Origin: Croceitalea rosinachiae
GTDB lineage: Bacteria > Bacteroidota > Bacteroidia > Flavobacteriales > Flavobacteriaceae
Assembly (NCBI RefSeq): GCF_031846445.1
Contig: NZ_JAVRHR010000003.1
Coordinates: forward strand, 186,001 to 250,000
Direction of reading: 5' to 3'
Length of the DNA stretch: 64,000 nt
Below the pieces are notes generated by a model that worked only from the letters and a program-made list of their open reading frames with translations, did not search any database and was not told the DNA's origin. How positions within the stretch are numbered: position 1 is the stretch's first letter; every line of letters starts with the position of its first letter. The translations under genes were made by a program, and so were the position numbers. Positions 1 to 7,503 of this stretch are shown here, piece after piece.

Positions 1-1
1 T

Positions 2-157
2 AGAACTGAAAAGAAAACAGAATTAATTTTGAATAAATCTGAAGAAATAAGACTACTAATTGATCAAAAAAAGGACTTAGGTGATTCTATTTCCTCATTA
101 AATGTAATCATCAAAAAACAAACATCCGTTATTGATTCCCTTAAGGGAATAAAGTAG
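2..157 (+). CDS. 3' end of a coiled-coil protein (partial)
   Basis: An open frame enters from the left edge and ends at the TAG at 155-157, giving the last 51 residues of a protein. The segment is rich in K, E, L, I and S and looks like a coiled coil. Its tail, read as SLNVIIKKQTSVIDSL, matches SLNTINKKFSLQIDSL in the coiled-coil protein at 4349-5215 at 10 of 16 positions, so the two may be related. It lies outside the left repeat at 274-297, so it would be flanking DNA or part of a neighbouring element. Its function is unknown. Confidence 0.55.
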   Translation, partial: RTEKKTELILNKSEEIRLLIDQKKDLGDSISSLNVIIKKQTSVIDSLKGIK

Positions 158-273
158 TTGGTTTTGTCTCTGGCACTGAAAATGATGATAAACTGATTGT
201 GAAGGACGTATAAAGACCAGAACCTTGAGCTCAAATAACCTGTGTATAGGCCTTTTCAGGGACTCTAAAATTA

Positions 274-297
274 ATGCTCACCGAATAGGTGACTTTT
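274..297 (+). repeat. Left direct repeat, putative attL
   Basis: This 24-bp sequence contains CTCACCGAATAGGT and matches 14731-14754 at 23 of 24 positions (G here, A there, after GGT). The left copy has a small dyad, CACC-GAATA-GGTG, of the kind a recombinase core site can have. It lies 19 bp beyond the stop of the hipT-like gene. Confidence 0.6.
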
Positions 298-315
298 GTA
301 TTGTAATAACAATGT

Positions 316-1281
316 TCAGTTGTCTAAAGCTGATGAAGTGTTGTAAATTCTTTCATAACGTTCCAGTAGTAAAGCTGTATATTTTTCTTTCATTTCAACA
401 GATAGAAAAGAAGCATTTATCCAGTTCATTGCATCGACCTTCTTTTTGTAAAAGCGATTGAACACTCCTTGAATTTGCTTGTCGGTTAAGCCCAACCCTT
501 TCCCCAATGATTCAAAATCATCGCGTTTCAGCTTACTTTTCTTTCCTTCTAAGGTAAGGGCTAACTCTTCTTTGTCATTGGGATTCACAATAGCCACATT
601 CAATAAATCATAGGCAGGTGACAGTAACCAACCAGAGGTTGACTTGATCATTGAGAAATTTTTTAAATGCATATCATTGTTTCCTGTGAGGAAACTAAAT
701 AAGGTCAATTCAGAAAAGAAGATTTTATCCAAAAGGGTGTTATCTGAATAAGTATGTAAGGCTTTCCCAATTTTCTCCATGGAGCTTTTGTATTTATCAA
801 AAGCTTCCGTAATCTGGAACATATCGAGCATATGGATTTTCTGACCATCTTCAGTTCTATCAATTCGTTTTGTAATATAGGACAGTTCACCGGATTGTAA
901 TCGAATTAAACTTGAAGGTACCGTTTGAATACCAAAGGATTCAGCAATACGCATGGTCACATGTTCGTTTTGTGGCATTTCGGGATAATCCAACGATGGA
1001 GGTTTAAAGATATAATTACCACCTAGAGCGCCAACAACAGTTAGTCTGAAATTACCAACTCCTTGCACTTCGTTTATAAGTGACATAGATAACTTGGGTT
1101 GTACCCCTGGAACAGATACGCTTCTTTCCACGATATTTTTTGCCAGTTCTGACATCTGTTCTAACGAATACTCCAATTTTGGGGGTTCCTTGGTTCCAAA
1201 AAAATCCAGACTACAAGACTCATGAAAATCTTGCTTTGCCCCCAAATCTTCATAACAATATAAACACTTATTTTTCATCAT
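316..1281 (-). CDS. HipT/HipA-like serine/threonine kinase toxin
   Basis: This 321-residue protein is the catalytic part of a HipA-type kinase without the usual N-terminal subdomain. Visible features are a CxxC...HxxC cluster at the N-terminus (C6, C9, H20, C23), a glycine-rich loop GVQPKLSM preceded by SVS (54-56), a lysine in YIFKPP (K93), a catalytic loop GNNDMHLKN (D203, N208) and a metal-binding aspartate in SPAYDLL (D225). Family members phosphorylate aminoacyl-tRNA synthetases and arrest translation. In HipT proteins an SxS pair at the loop is an autophosphorylation site. It overlaps the upstream small gene by 14 bp, so translation is probably coupled. Confidence 0.85.
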   Translation of the reverse strand: MMKNKCLYCYEDLGAKQDFHESCSLDFFGTKEPPKLEYSLEQMSELAKNIVERSVSVPGVQPKLSMSLINEVQGVGNFRLTVVGALGGNYIFKPPSLDYPEMPQNEHVTMRIAESFGIQTVPSSLIRLQSGELSYITKRIDRTEDGQKIHMLDMFQITEAFDKYKSSMEKIGKALHTYSDNTLLDKIFFSELTLFSFLTGNNDMHLKNFSMIKSTSGWLLSPAYDLLNVAIVNPNDKEELALTLEGKKSKLKRDDFESLGKGLGLTDKQIQGVFNRFYKKKVDAMNWINASFLSVEMKEKYTALLLERYERIYNTSSALDN

Positions 1282-1603
1282 TTGCTATTACGGATTGTAC
1301 ACTAACAGCACCAATACAATTTTGGCAACAGGCCAATAATAATCCCATGCGATCATTTGGGTTCAGCTTCCAATTTTTGGTGGCGATGTTCAATAACCAA
1401 CCTTCTGGAATAAGACCTTCAAAAAAAGGAAACAATCTATTTTCTGTGTAAGCTTCTTTTCTTACGGGCATGGAGAAGGTTATAAACTGTTTTGGATAGT
1501 TCTTTATGTAGTCGGTGTTGTATTGGAATATGTAATCGCCGTCGTCGGTCTCAATAAGTTCTCCGGCCTTTATGTCGTTATATACTATAGTTGCCTTTCT
1601 CAT
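1268..1603 (-). CDS. HipS-like protein (HipA N-terminal subdomain)
   Basis: This 111-residue protein corresponds to the N-terminal subdomain of HipA, here a separate gene. The stretch LFPFFEGLIPEGWLL matches the FFxxLxPEG signature of that subdomain. In the tripartite HipBST system of enteropathogenic E. coli the equivalent HipS protein acts as antitoxin against HipT; the same role is inferred here. It overlaps hipB-like by 4 bp (ATGA) and the kinase gene by 14 bp, forming a tight three-gene operon. Confidence 0.8.
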   Translation of the reverse strand: MRKATIVYNDIKAGELIETDDGDYIFQYNTDYIKNYPKQFITFSMPVRKEAYTENRLFPFFEGLIPEGWLLNIATKNWKLNPNDRMGLLLACCQNCIGAVSVQSVIANDEK

Positions 1604-1827
1604 AGGTCGGTATTATTTCTATTCCTAAACTCCTTAGTACTCACTGCTGCCAGGGTATGCCCAAACATACTTAATACAAGATTTACTTTATCCATATTCA
1701 AGTTGGTTTTACCTTGCTCTATTTTACGAACAACGGTAAGCGCTACACCTGCACGTTCCGCAAACTCTTTTTGGGTAAGATTAACGGCTTTACGACGAAC
1801 TTTCACAAATTCGGACAACTCTTTCAT
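1600..1827 (-). CDS. HipB-like XRE-family repressor/antitoxin
   Basis: This 75-residue protein is a single Cro/C1-type helix-turn-helix. The fold signature is LTQKEFAERAGVALTVVRKIEQG followed by NLNMDKVNLVLSMFG (residues about 18-56). It is first in the operon, ahead of the HipS-like and HipT-like genes. HipB proteins repress their own operon and hold the kinase in an inactive complex. A likely operator of three TTATATGCTTTT copies lies directly upstream and overlaps the start codon. Confidence 0.85.
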   Translation of the reverse strand: MKELSEFVKVRRKAVNLTQKEFAERAGVALTVVRKIEQGKTNLNMDKVNLVLSMFGHTLAAVSTKEFRNRNNTDL

Positions 1828-1922
1828 TATATGCTTTTAAATATAAAATATGGCAAATATACAAAAATATACGTAAAAGCATATAAAATATATTTTAAAC
1901 CCATAATTATATGCTTTTGCAT
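1827..1922 (-). promoter_or_regulatory. Operator/promoter of the hip-like operon
   Basis: A 12-mer TTATATGCTTTT occurs at 1827-1838 and 1907-1918, and inverted as AAAAGCATATAA at 1875-1886. The last copy extends into the palindrome ATGC-TTTT-GCAT (1911-1922). Two minus-strand -7 boxes lie between the copies: TATATTTG at 1854-1861 and TATTTTTG at 1862-1869. A repressor bound at the repeats would cover them. The arrangement suits autorepression by the HipB-like protein. Confidence 0.65.
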
Positions 1923-2223
1923 ACATAAGAGATTTATTTCAATTAGCCATTCTGCATAAAATAAACTCCACCCATTGCCCTCCATTTCATTTTGGACAAA
2001 GCGTATCGTTTAAAAAGTCTTGAACACCATCCATTTTAAGAAATATAAAATGAATGTAGTTCGCCTCACCTTTAGGCAAAGATGAATTTCACCAACAAAT
2101 CCATCACATTTAAGGGTAATTGTTTTAATATGTTATTTCAAAAAAGAAAATATGAACTGGATATAACAGGTAAATAGGGCTCAATTTTTATTGCTTGAAT
2201 TTGGTATAGTTTACAGGCGGACA

Positions 2224-2268
2224 GCGTTTACATTTTTTGTCCTGCCAGCAGGACGAAGAATGTAAAGC
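2224..2268. repeat. Long imperfect hairpin
   Basis: The centre is a perfect stem GTCCTGC-CA-GCAGGAC. The stem continues outward imperfectly through TTTACATT paired with AATGTAAA, giving about 45 nt in all. There is no long T-run after it, so it is more likely a REP-like or recombination structure than a terminator. Confidence 0.55.
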
Positions 2269-2359
2269 AAGAGGGTAACACGCTAAAGCGATGTTACGTA
2301 TTTTAATTAATTGATTTTCAGATATTTAAATATATATTTAAATTTATTATTGTAGCAAA

Positions 2360-2414
2360 TTTACTGTAAAAACGCTGCTAACCCCTATAAACGCTGAAAA
2401 AGTTTACTGTAAAA
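2360..2414. repeat. Iteron-like short repeats
   Basis: TTTACTGTAAAA, itself a near-palindrome, occurs at 2360-2371 and 2403-2414. AAACGCTG occurs at 2370-2377 and 2389-2396, between them. Clustered repeats of this size resemble protein-binding iterons, but no replication gene is nearby. Confidence 0.35.
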
Positions 2415-2656
2415 TTGTCACAACTGAAAAAATGTTGTTTTGTAAATACCTAACAATCAAATAATTATATTTTTGGTGGTTTCGGATAAAAATCATTTTT
2501 TAGTAAAAAACCTTGGGAAGCCCCATTTTACGGCGAAATTTTTCGTAAAAAATGTGATTTTCAATAGAAAATGAAGCAATTTACCTCGATTTGAAGTGGC
2601 CAAATCTTTCAATAAAATTTAGTGTTTTTTATAACCATTTGCCATAGCAAGTGCGC

Positions 2657-2712
2657 CCTATTTTGATTTTATTATACCCTTAGCTGTCTGCACGCTATAA
2701 AATCAAAACAGG
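2657..2712. repeat. 16-bp inverted repeat with 24-bp spacer
   Basis: The arms CCTATTTTGATTTTAT (2657-2672) and ATAAAATCAAAACAGG (2697-2712) pair at 15 of 16 positions. The spacer between them is 24 bp. It could be a MITE-like remnant or a site-specific recombination or nicking site. No ORF crosses it. Confidence 0.5.
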
Positions 2713-3074
2713 ATCCGACGCAGGTTAGTTATGGTAAGATTCGGGGGCTACGCTTCTAAGAAAAATTCACGGTGTTTGCTTGAACTTATGGACTATTCCA
2801 AAAAATAATATATTGTTGGTATTAGACTCTTTACAATAAGCGGATTTTGTAAAGAGTTTTCTTTTTTGAGTAATATTTCACTGAGTTTAACGGCGATTCT
2901 GAAACCATATTCAAAAGGTATAATGTAAAGAGTAAATTTAATCGGTCGTTTAAGTTTACTTTGACCACCAAATAGCAGCAATAAAAATGATCTTTCCCTA
3001 AACTTTAATAAAGTTCGGCAAAACGGAAAAGATTCATGTTAAAAAGTCTAAATAGCATTTGGAATAGTGCTAAT

Positions 3075-3419
3075 TCACAATTGAACGAGCACATTTTCTG
3101 AAGACTCCAACACCCTTGGAACTTGATTACCTTTTGGATACAAAAGAACCAAACTATTTTTTGTCCTATTATAATCCTCAGGTAAATTGATAATCAGTGT
3201 GTCTTTTTCAACTTCATAATCAAGGCTTTCCAATGGAATACCATCAGTCACTAAAGCATAACGTTGGTCTTCAAGCATATAAAAAATCATCTTTTTTCCA
3301 TGTACAGATACATACTTAAATCCCTCTTTTAAATTTGATGTAATACGTTGTGCGTTAAGTGTTGTTAAGTTGATTATAACAAAGATACCACAAAGGAAAA
3401 TGGCCTTAAATTGTAACAT
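3075..3419 (-). CDS. Small secreted protein, function unknown
   Basis: This 114-residue protein has a clear signal peptide (hydrophobic FLCGIFVIINLTTL, cleavage after NAQ at about residue 23). The mature part is short and beta-rich and contains no motif I recognise. Nothing near it suggests a partner. It lies between the non-coding stretch and the divergently transcribed resolvase gene. Confidence 0.5.
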   Translation of the reverse strand: MLQFKAIFLCGIFVIINLTTLNAQRITSNLKEGFKYVSVHGKKMIFYMLEDQRYALVTDGIPLESLDYEVEKDTLIINLPEDYNRTKNSLVLLYPKGNQVPRVLESSENVLVQL

Positions 3420-3651
3420 GAGTAAAGGTTTGGGATGCTCAATTACGTAAAATATATCATCTTATTAGAGGAGTTTTCGATGAACAGTAATCATTTAGGA
3501 CTTTTTCGATAAATGACACAGTATTTTGAGACTATAAATACTTTAGCTTTTTTTGGACATTTAAGGTTTACCAATCCCACCGTTTTATTGAACTTATTGG
3601 ACTTTCTGTGTTCATTACTTCTTAAAAGTTTATTTCATCGTACTAATTAAT

Positions 3652-3681
3652 TAGTTTAATTTTTGACATATAATTAAACTA
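3652..3681 (+). promoter_or_regulatory. Perfect 10-bp inverted repeat before the resolvase
   Basis: TAGTTTAATT (3652-3661) and AATTAAACTA (3672-3681) flank a 10-bp spacer and end 5 bp before the resolvase ATG. A site here could be an operator or a resolvase-binding subsite. No second or third subsite was seen nearby. Confidence 0.45.
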
Positions 3682-3686
3682 TTACA

Positions 3687-4310
3687 ATGGTATTTGGATA
3701 TGCAAGGGTAAGTACGGCTGAACAGAGTCTCGATTTACAATTAGATGCACTTTTAAAAGAGGGTATTGAGCAAAAGAATATTTACACTGACAAAGTTTCA
3801 AGCACCAAAGAAGAACGAAAAAGTTTAGCAAAGTTGTTAAACTATGTTAGGGAGGGTGACACTATTGTAGTTTGGAAACTTGAGAGATTGGCCAGGAGTT
3901 TAATTCACTTTACTAAGTTGATGTCCGAGCTGGACCAGAAGAGAGTAAAGTTCAAAAGCATTACGGAACCTTTTATTGACACTACTGAGAGGTCTTCTCA
4001 TTCTGAGTTTATAATTAACATATTTGCAGCTTTGGCTCAACTGGAACGGGACATTATCATTGAACGAACTAAAGCTGGTTTGGAATCGGCTAGACGACGT
4101 GGAAAAGTTCTGGGAGCTCCAAAAGGAATTAGTAAGAAAAATCAACAGAAAGCCGTACTTTGTGAGGAGTACTTTACAGAAGGAAAATTGACTGTTTCCG
4201 AAATCTGTGAACGTCTTGATATTTCCAGGGCTACCTATTATAAATATTTGAAATTCCGCGGGCTTTCAGGAGAACTAAGATCTTATTCTAAACAAACTAT
4301 TAATGATTGA
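3687..4310 (+). CDS. Serine recombinase of the resolvase/invertase family
   Basis: This 207-residue protein has the standard small resolvase layout. An N-terminal catalytic domain begins GYARVST, with nucleophile Ser9. It also contains ERLARSL and the long-helix segment AALAQLERDIIIERTKAGLESARRRG. A C-terminal helix-turn-helix follows (about residues 165-195, TVSEICERLDISRATYYKYL). Such enzymes resolve cointegrates or invert DNA at short inverted sites. It is not next to a transposase, so it may serve the element itself. Confidence 0.9.
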   Translation: MVFGYARVSTAEQSLDLQLDALLKEGIEQKNIYTDKVSSTKEERKSLAKLLNYVREGDTIVVWKLERLARSLIHFTKLMSELDQKRVKFKSITEPFIDTTERSSHSEFIINIFAALAQLERDIIIERTKAGLESARRRGKVLGAPKGISKKNQQKAVLCEEYFTEGKLTVSEICERLDISRATYYKYLKFRGLSGELRSYSKQTIND

Positions 4311-4348
4311 AACCAATTTTATTCTAGCAAGCTAGTCTTAATATAAAT

Positions 4349-5215
4349 ATGATTCCCAACTTTCTCTTTATTATTGTTCTCGGCATTTTAACAGGAATAT
4401 TAACCTTTTTGACAACACGGGGTAATCTAGTGGATAGAAGGAAAAGAGGATTTTTAAAAAAGCTTAATAACAGGGGGAAATTGGTAATTGTTATCTTAAT
4501 CCTAATAACTGTTGCTTTAATCGGTCAAGAAGCAAACAATGGTTATGCTCAAAAACAATCAACAAAAAACTTTCTTTCCGTAGTTCATGAAAGAGATTCA
4601 CTTTTATCTCTTGATTTAAATCAAAGTATGGATTCCTTAAATACCATAAACAAAAAATTTAGTCTTCAAATAGACTCCTTAGTACACAACAATACAATTT
4701 TAAAGAACAATTTATTCAAAATTCAAAATCAAAACGGCAGGTTATCTAATAAATTGATTGAATCTTACGAATCGTTATTGAACAATATCACTGGGGGTGA
4801 TTCGTATTGTTTTTTGTCCCTAAAAAACTTGACGCATAGACTTGAATTTGCTACTGTATTTAATCAGCAAAAATTTCCGATGTATGATGTTACTATGACA
4901 ATTAGAGATATATCAAAGTTGAATTTAATAAACACATCTGACTTGGATTTGAATGCTTTGGATGATTCTAGCAGAACTTATAACATTGGTGTCCTTAAAC
5001 CTATGTCAGGCAAAAGAATTCCTACTCCAAGGTTAGATTTAAGTAAAGACAGCTTAACTATTCAAGTTGAATTTTCTGCAAGAAACGGGTTTCACTCTCA
5101 AATAATAAGATTAAAGAAACGAAATAATATGTGGTATACTTCCAGTGTTGTATACCGTAACTTTCCAGAATTTCAAGAACTATACTCATTTAAGGATGAG
5201 GAATTTGATTCGTAA
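4349..5215 (+). CDS. Membrane-anchored coiled-coil protein, unknown
   Basis: This 288-residue protein has two N-terminal membrane segments (about 4-22 and 44-60). A coiled coil follows (about 80-135, repeated SL/IDSL patterns), then a soluble beta-rich C-terminal region. The coiled-coil part resembles the partial protein at the left edge of the window. I do not recognise the family. It is the last gene before the repeat-separated array and has no array repeat in front of it. Confidence 0.6.
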   Translation: MIPNFLFIIVLGILTGILTFLTTRGNLVDRRKRGFLKKLNNRGKLVIVILILITVALIGQEANNGYAQKQSTKNFLSVVHERDSLLSLDLNQSMDSLNTINKKFSLQIDSLVHNNTILKNNLFKIQNQNGRLSNKLIESYESLLNNITGGDSYCFLSLKNLTHRLEFATVFNQQKFPMYDVTMTIRDISKLNLINTSDLDLNALDDSSRTYNIGVLKPMSGKRIPTPRLDLSKDSLTIQVEFSARNGFHSQIIRLKKRNNMWYTSSVVYRNFPEFQELYSFKDEEFDS

Positions 5216-5231
5216 GGTTGGAAATAAAATA

Positions 5232-5315
5232 TAGGAAATAATTGTACTTGGAGTTAGACCATTTATGATAGATGCCCAGGATAATATGTTCGTTGTAATT
5301 ACAAGGATAAAATAA
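5232..5315 (+). pseudogene. Possible 3' remnant of a lost cassette gene
   Basis: A short open frame without a convincing start ends in VRPFMIDAQDNMFVVITRIK, with its TAA at 5313-5315, 5 bp before the first array repeat. This stop-then-repeat spacing matches intact cassettes, so it may be the tail of a decayed gene. The evidence is position and residue composition only. Confidence 0.25.
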
Positions 5316-5344
5316 AGTTGAAAATTCAATAAAACGATAAGACA

Positions 5345-6100
5345 ATGCTCTTAAAATGGAAATTATGTGTTTTGGTCATAGTACTGAACTATTTTGAATA
5401 CGATTGCCTAGCACAAACAGATAAACTATCAGAACCTTGGAAAAACGAACACAATGTAATTGTCATTGATGCCTACGGTCCAAACATAATAGATTTTCAG
5501 AAAATCAGCTCTGATAATAAAGTAGTTGGACTTATCCACAAAGCATCTCAGGGGTTCACTAGTGATGACAAATTCTATGAACGTCGTAGTTTAGCCAAAC
5601 AGCATAATCTACTTTTTGGTTCCTATCATCTTGGTTTAGCTGGAAATCCCAAGAAGCAAGCAAAATTCTACCTTAAAACAATTGGAAACTATGAAAATGA
5701 AATTCTTGCGTTAGACTTGGAAGGACTAACTAGCAATTATATGAGTTTAGAGGAAGCAATTGTTTTTATAGAATACATTCACAAAAAAACAAATCAGTAC
5801 CCTGTTTTATATGTAAATCACCAGGTGTACAAAGAACTTAATGACAAGTACAATAAAACGAGTGTTTTTAGTAAATGTCCCTTGTGGTATGCACGCTTTA
5901 GGAAGAACATTCCATCCGAACAGTTTAAATCTGACATTTGGAATTCATATTTTCTTTGGCAGTTTAGTTCCGAATTGAATTGTAAAAAGAATGGTGATTG
6001 TCATTACAATGTCCCTGGGACTAGATACGATATAGATGTAAATGTATTTGCCGGCACAAAAAAGGAATTAACTCTAATTTGGCATGGAAAAGCTCAATAA
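5345..6100 (+). CDS. Secreted GH25-family lysozyme
   Basis: This 251-residue protein has a signal peptide (about 1-24, ending CLAQ) and a glycoside hydrolase family 25 barrel. Family marks are VIDAYGPNIIDF (D42), GSYHL and the strand LALDLEG with catalytic D124 and E126. GH25 enzymes cut the N-acetylmuramyl-N-acetylglucosamine bond of peptidoglycan. It is the first gene of the array, preceded by repeat copy 1. Its last residues (KAQ-stop) are encoded by a decayed repeat at 6089-6106. It could be an antibacterial effector or a wall-remodelling enzyme. Confidence 0.85.
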   Translation: MLLKWKLCVLVIVLNYFEYDCLAQTDKLSEPWKNEHNVIVIDAYGPNIIDFQKISSDNKVVGLIHKASQGFTSDDKFYERRSLAKQHNLLFGSYHLGLAGNPKKQAKFYLKTIGNYENEILALDLEGLTSNYMSLEEAIVFIEYIHKKTNQYPVLYVNHQVYKELNDKYNKTSVFSKCPLWYARFRKNIPSEQFKSDIWNSYFLWQFSSELNCKKNGDCHYNVPGTRYDIDVNVFAGTKKELTLIWHGKAQ

Positions 6101-6122
6101 TAGCCCCAAGTAAATTTCATAA

Positions 6123-6782
6123 ATGAATTCATCTATATTCAAAAGACTAGTAAACAAACATTTTGCTCCAAGAATCAAGCAAATTGGCTGGGTTGGAAGC
6201 GGTTTCAACTATAGAAGAACTAATGAGAATCATGTGATAGATTATTTTGGGATGTACGGTAGCTGGATGGGAGGTAGGATTTACTGTGAAACTGGGATTC
6301 ATTTTGATTTTTTACCCCTTTATCAACATGATAAAACAATTGAAAAAAAGAGTGTTACCGAGTGTTTATTTAGAGAACGACTCTCAACAGGAACTTGGGA
6401 GTTTTACTCAGAGGAGGTAAGGAACATAAAACAGGTTGAAAATATACTCGAAACTTTTTTAAGGGACAGCTCTAAATTTTATTCAGATTTCGAGAATTTT
6501 CCAGCCCCTTTTGATAAGATTTCTGTTGAGCACCTTAGGAATGAGAGGCACTATAAGTTACTTGGTAAATATGAGATATTCAACATGCGGATTTTTGCAC
6601 GGTTAATGAAAGACATTCACCTGTTTCTTGGGAATATTGATAAAGCCAAAGATTTTTCGGAATATGGAATTGAACGAGTAAATGAACTCGCAAAAGAAAT
6701 GTTGGTTGGGAGAAAAACTAAAACCTATCGCTTAACTGAAGAAACTTTTAGAATTGAAATTGAAAATCTTCGATTGAAATGA
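6123..6782 (+). CDS. DUF4304-like protein
   Basis: This 219-residue soluble protein has the pattern of DUF4304: an N-terminal helix with LVNKHFAPRIKQIGW, then GSGFNYRRTNENHVIDYFG and a strand with GIHFDFLPLY. Proteins of this type often accompany polymorphic toxin and immunity loci, so an immunity role is possible. It lies just after the GH25 lysozyme. The assignment rests on pattern recognition, not a search. Confidence 0.6.
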   Translation: MNSSIFKRLVNKHFAPRIKQIGWVGSGFNYRRTNENHVIDYFGMYGSWMGGRIYCETGIHFDFLPLYQHDKTIEKKSVTECLFRERLSTGTWEFYSEEVRNIKQVENILETFLRDSSKFYSDFENFPAPFDKISVEHLRNERHYKLLGKYEIFNMRIFARLMKDIHLFLGNIDKAKDFSEYGIERVNELAKEMLVGRKTKTYRLTEETFRIEIENLRLK

Positions 6783-6871
6783 AATTTTAAAGAAAACTAC
6801 ATTTGACCGATAACTCTTGGTAATTAGTATTTATCATCTATTAAAAAAACCAAAAGCTAAAAAACAACTCA

Positions 6872-7435
6872 ATGACTAATGAAGAGTTTTATCAAAGAAC
6901 GATTAAAGACTTGCAATCTAAAATTGAAAGTGAAGATGAGTACCAACTACTAAGGGCGTCAGCACTTATTAGACAGCTTTTGGTTGACGGTGATGTTTCT
7001 CTAGCGTTAGTAGTTAAAAAGCCTTACAATCTTAAGTTAAGTTTTCGCTACAATAACACTAAGGCAGGATACTCGGCGGCAATAATCGCAACGAACCCCT
7101 TATCATGGTCACTTCAAGATGGGCTAGATCCAGAAACTTTAATCACAAGAGGTGAAATCATTGATGGAACATTGGATGATTTCTTGTCTAATATCATATT
7201 GATTCATAATAGTGAGTATTTGAGTGTAAAAGATGTCATTACGTACGCGGCAAATGTTATGGGTGGGGTTCATGCTGGAAAGGCTAAAAATACAAATCAT
7301 GAAATCATGGAAACCATTAGCATAAAGTTTGGAAACATAGCTGCGGCAGCTAATCAAATTAAATCAATTGGGCGAGTTATTTTAAGAGCACTAGAACCTT
7401 TAAATCAAGTAATCGCCGATAAGGCCAAAGTATAA
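6872..7435 (+). CDS. Conserved hypothetical soluble protein
   Basis: This 187-residue protein has no signal peptide or membrane segment. It is helical at both ends, with RASALIRQLLVDG near residue 30 and a Gly/His/Ala-rich segment NVMGGVHAGKAKN around residue 130. I do not recognise a named family. Its C-terminus (KV-stop) is encoded by a decayed array repeat at 7427-7444. No clear repeat lies upstream; the 89-bp gap holds only CGATAA in common with the repeat. Confidence 0.6.
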   Translation: MTNEEFYQRTIKDLQSKIESEDEYQLLRASALIRQLLVDGDVSLALVVKKPYNLKLSFRYNNTKAGYSAAIIATNPLSWSLQDGLDPETLITRGEIIDGTLDDFLSNIILIHNSEYLSVKDVITYAANVMGGVHAGKAKNTNHEIMETISIKFGNIAAAANQIKSIGRVILRALEPLNQVIADKAKV

Positions 7436-7503
7436 TTAAACAATAAACCATTACATTTTTCTATTTAATGTTTAAACCTAAATTTTAATCTACAATTTCT
7501 TCA

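Larger units (their letters stand above)
1960..3074. other. Non-coding, structure-rich stretch
   Basis: About 1.1 kb between the hip-like promoter and the small secreted-protein gene contains no gene I trust. It holds a long hairpin (2224-2268), two copies each of TTTACTGTAAAA and AAACGCTG (2360-2414) and a 16-bp inverted repeat (2657-2712). It may be a replication or transfer origin, a decayed gene, or a site for the element's recombinases. Nothing in the sequence decides between these. Confidence 0.5.

Noticed and set aside
225..461. Plus-strand ORF over the hip-like kinase end
   Set aside because: It lies antisense to the well-supported kinase gene and across the left direct repeat, with no protein-like pattern.
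2793..2981. 62-codon minus-strand ORF in the non-coding stretch
   Set aside because: It has no recognisable domain, signal or promoter. It is plausible but not distinguishable from chance in AT-rich DNA.
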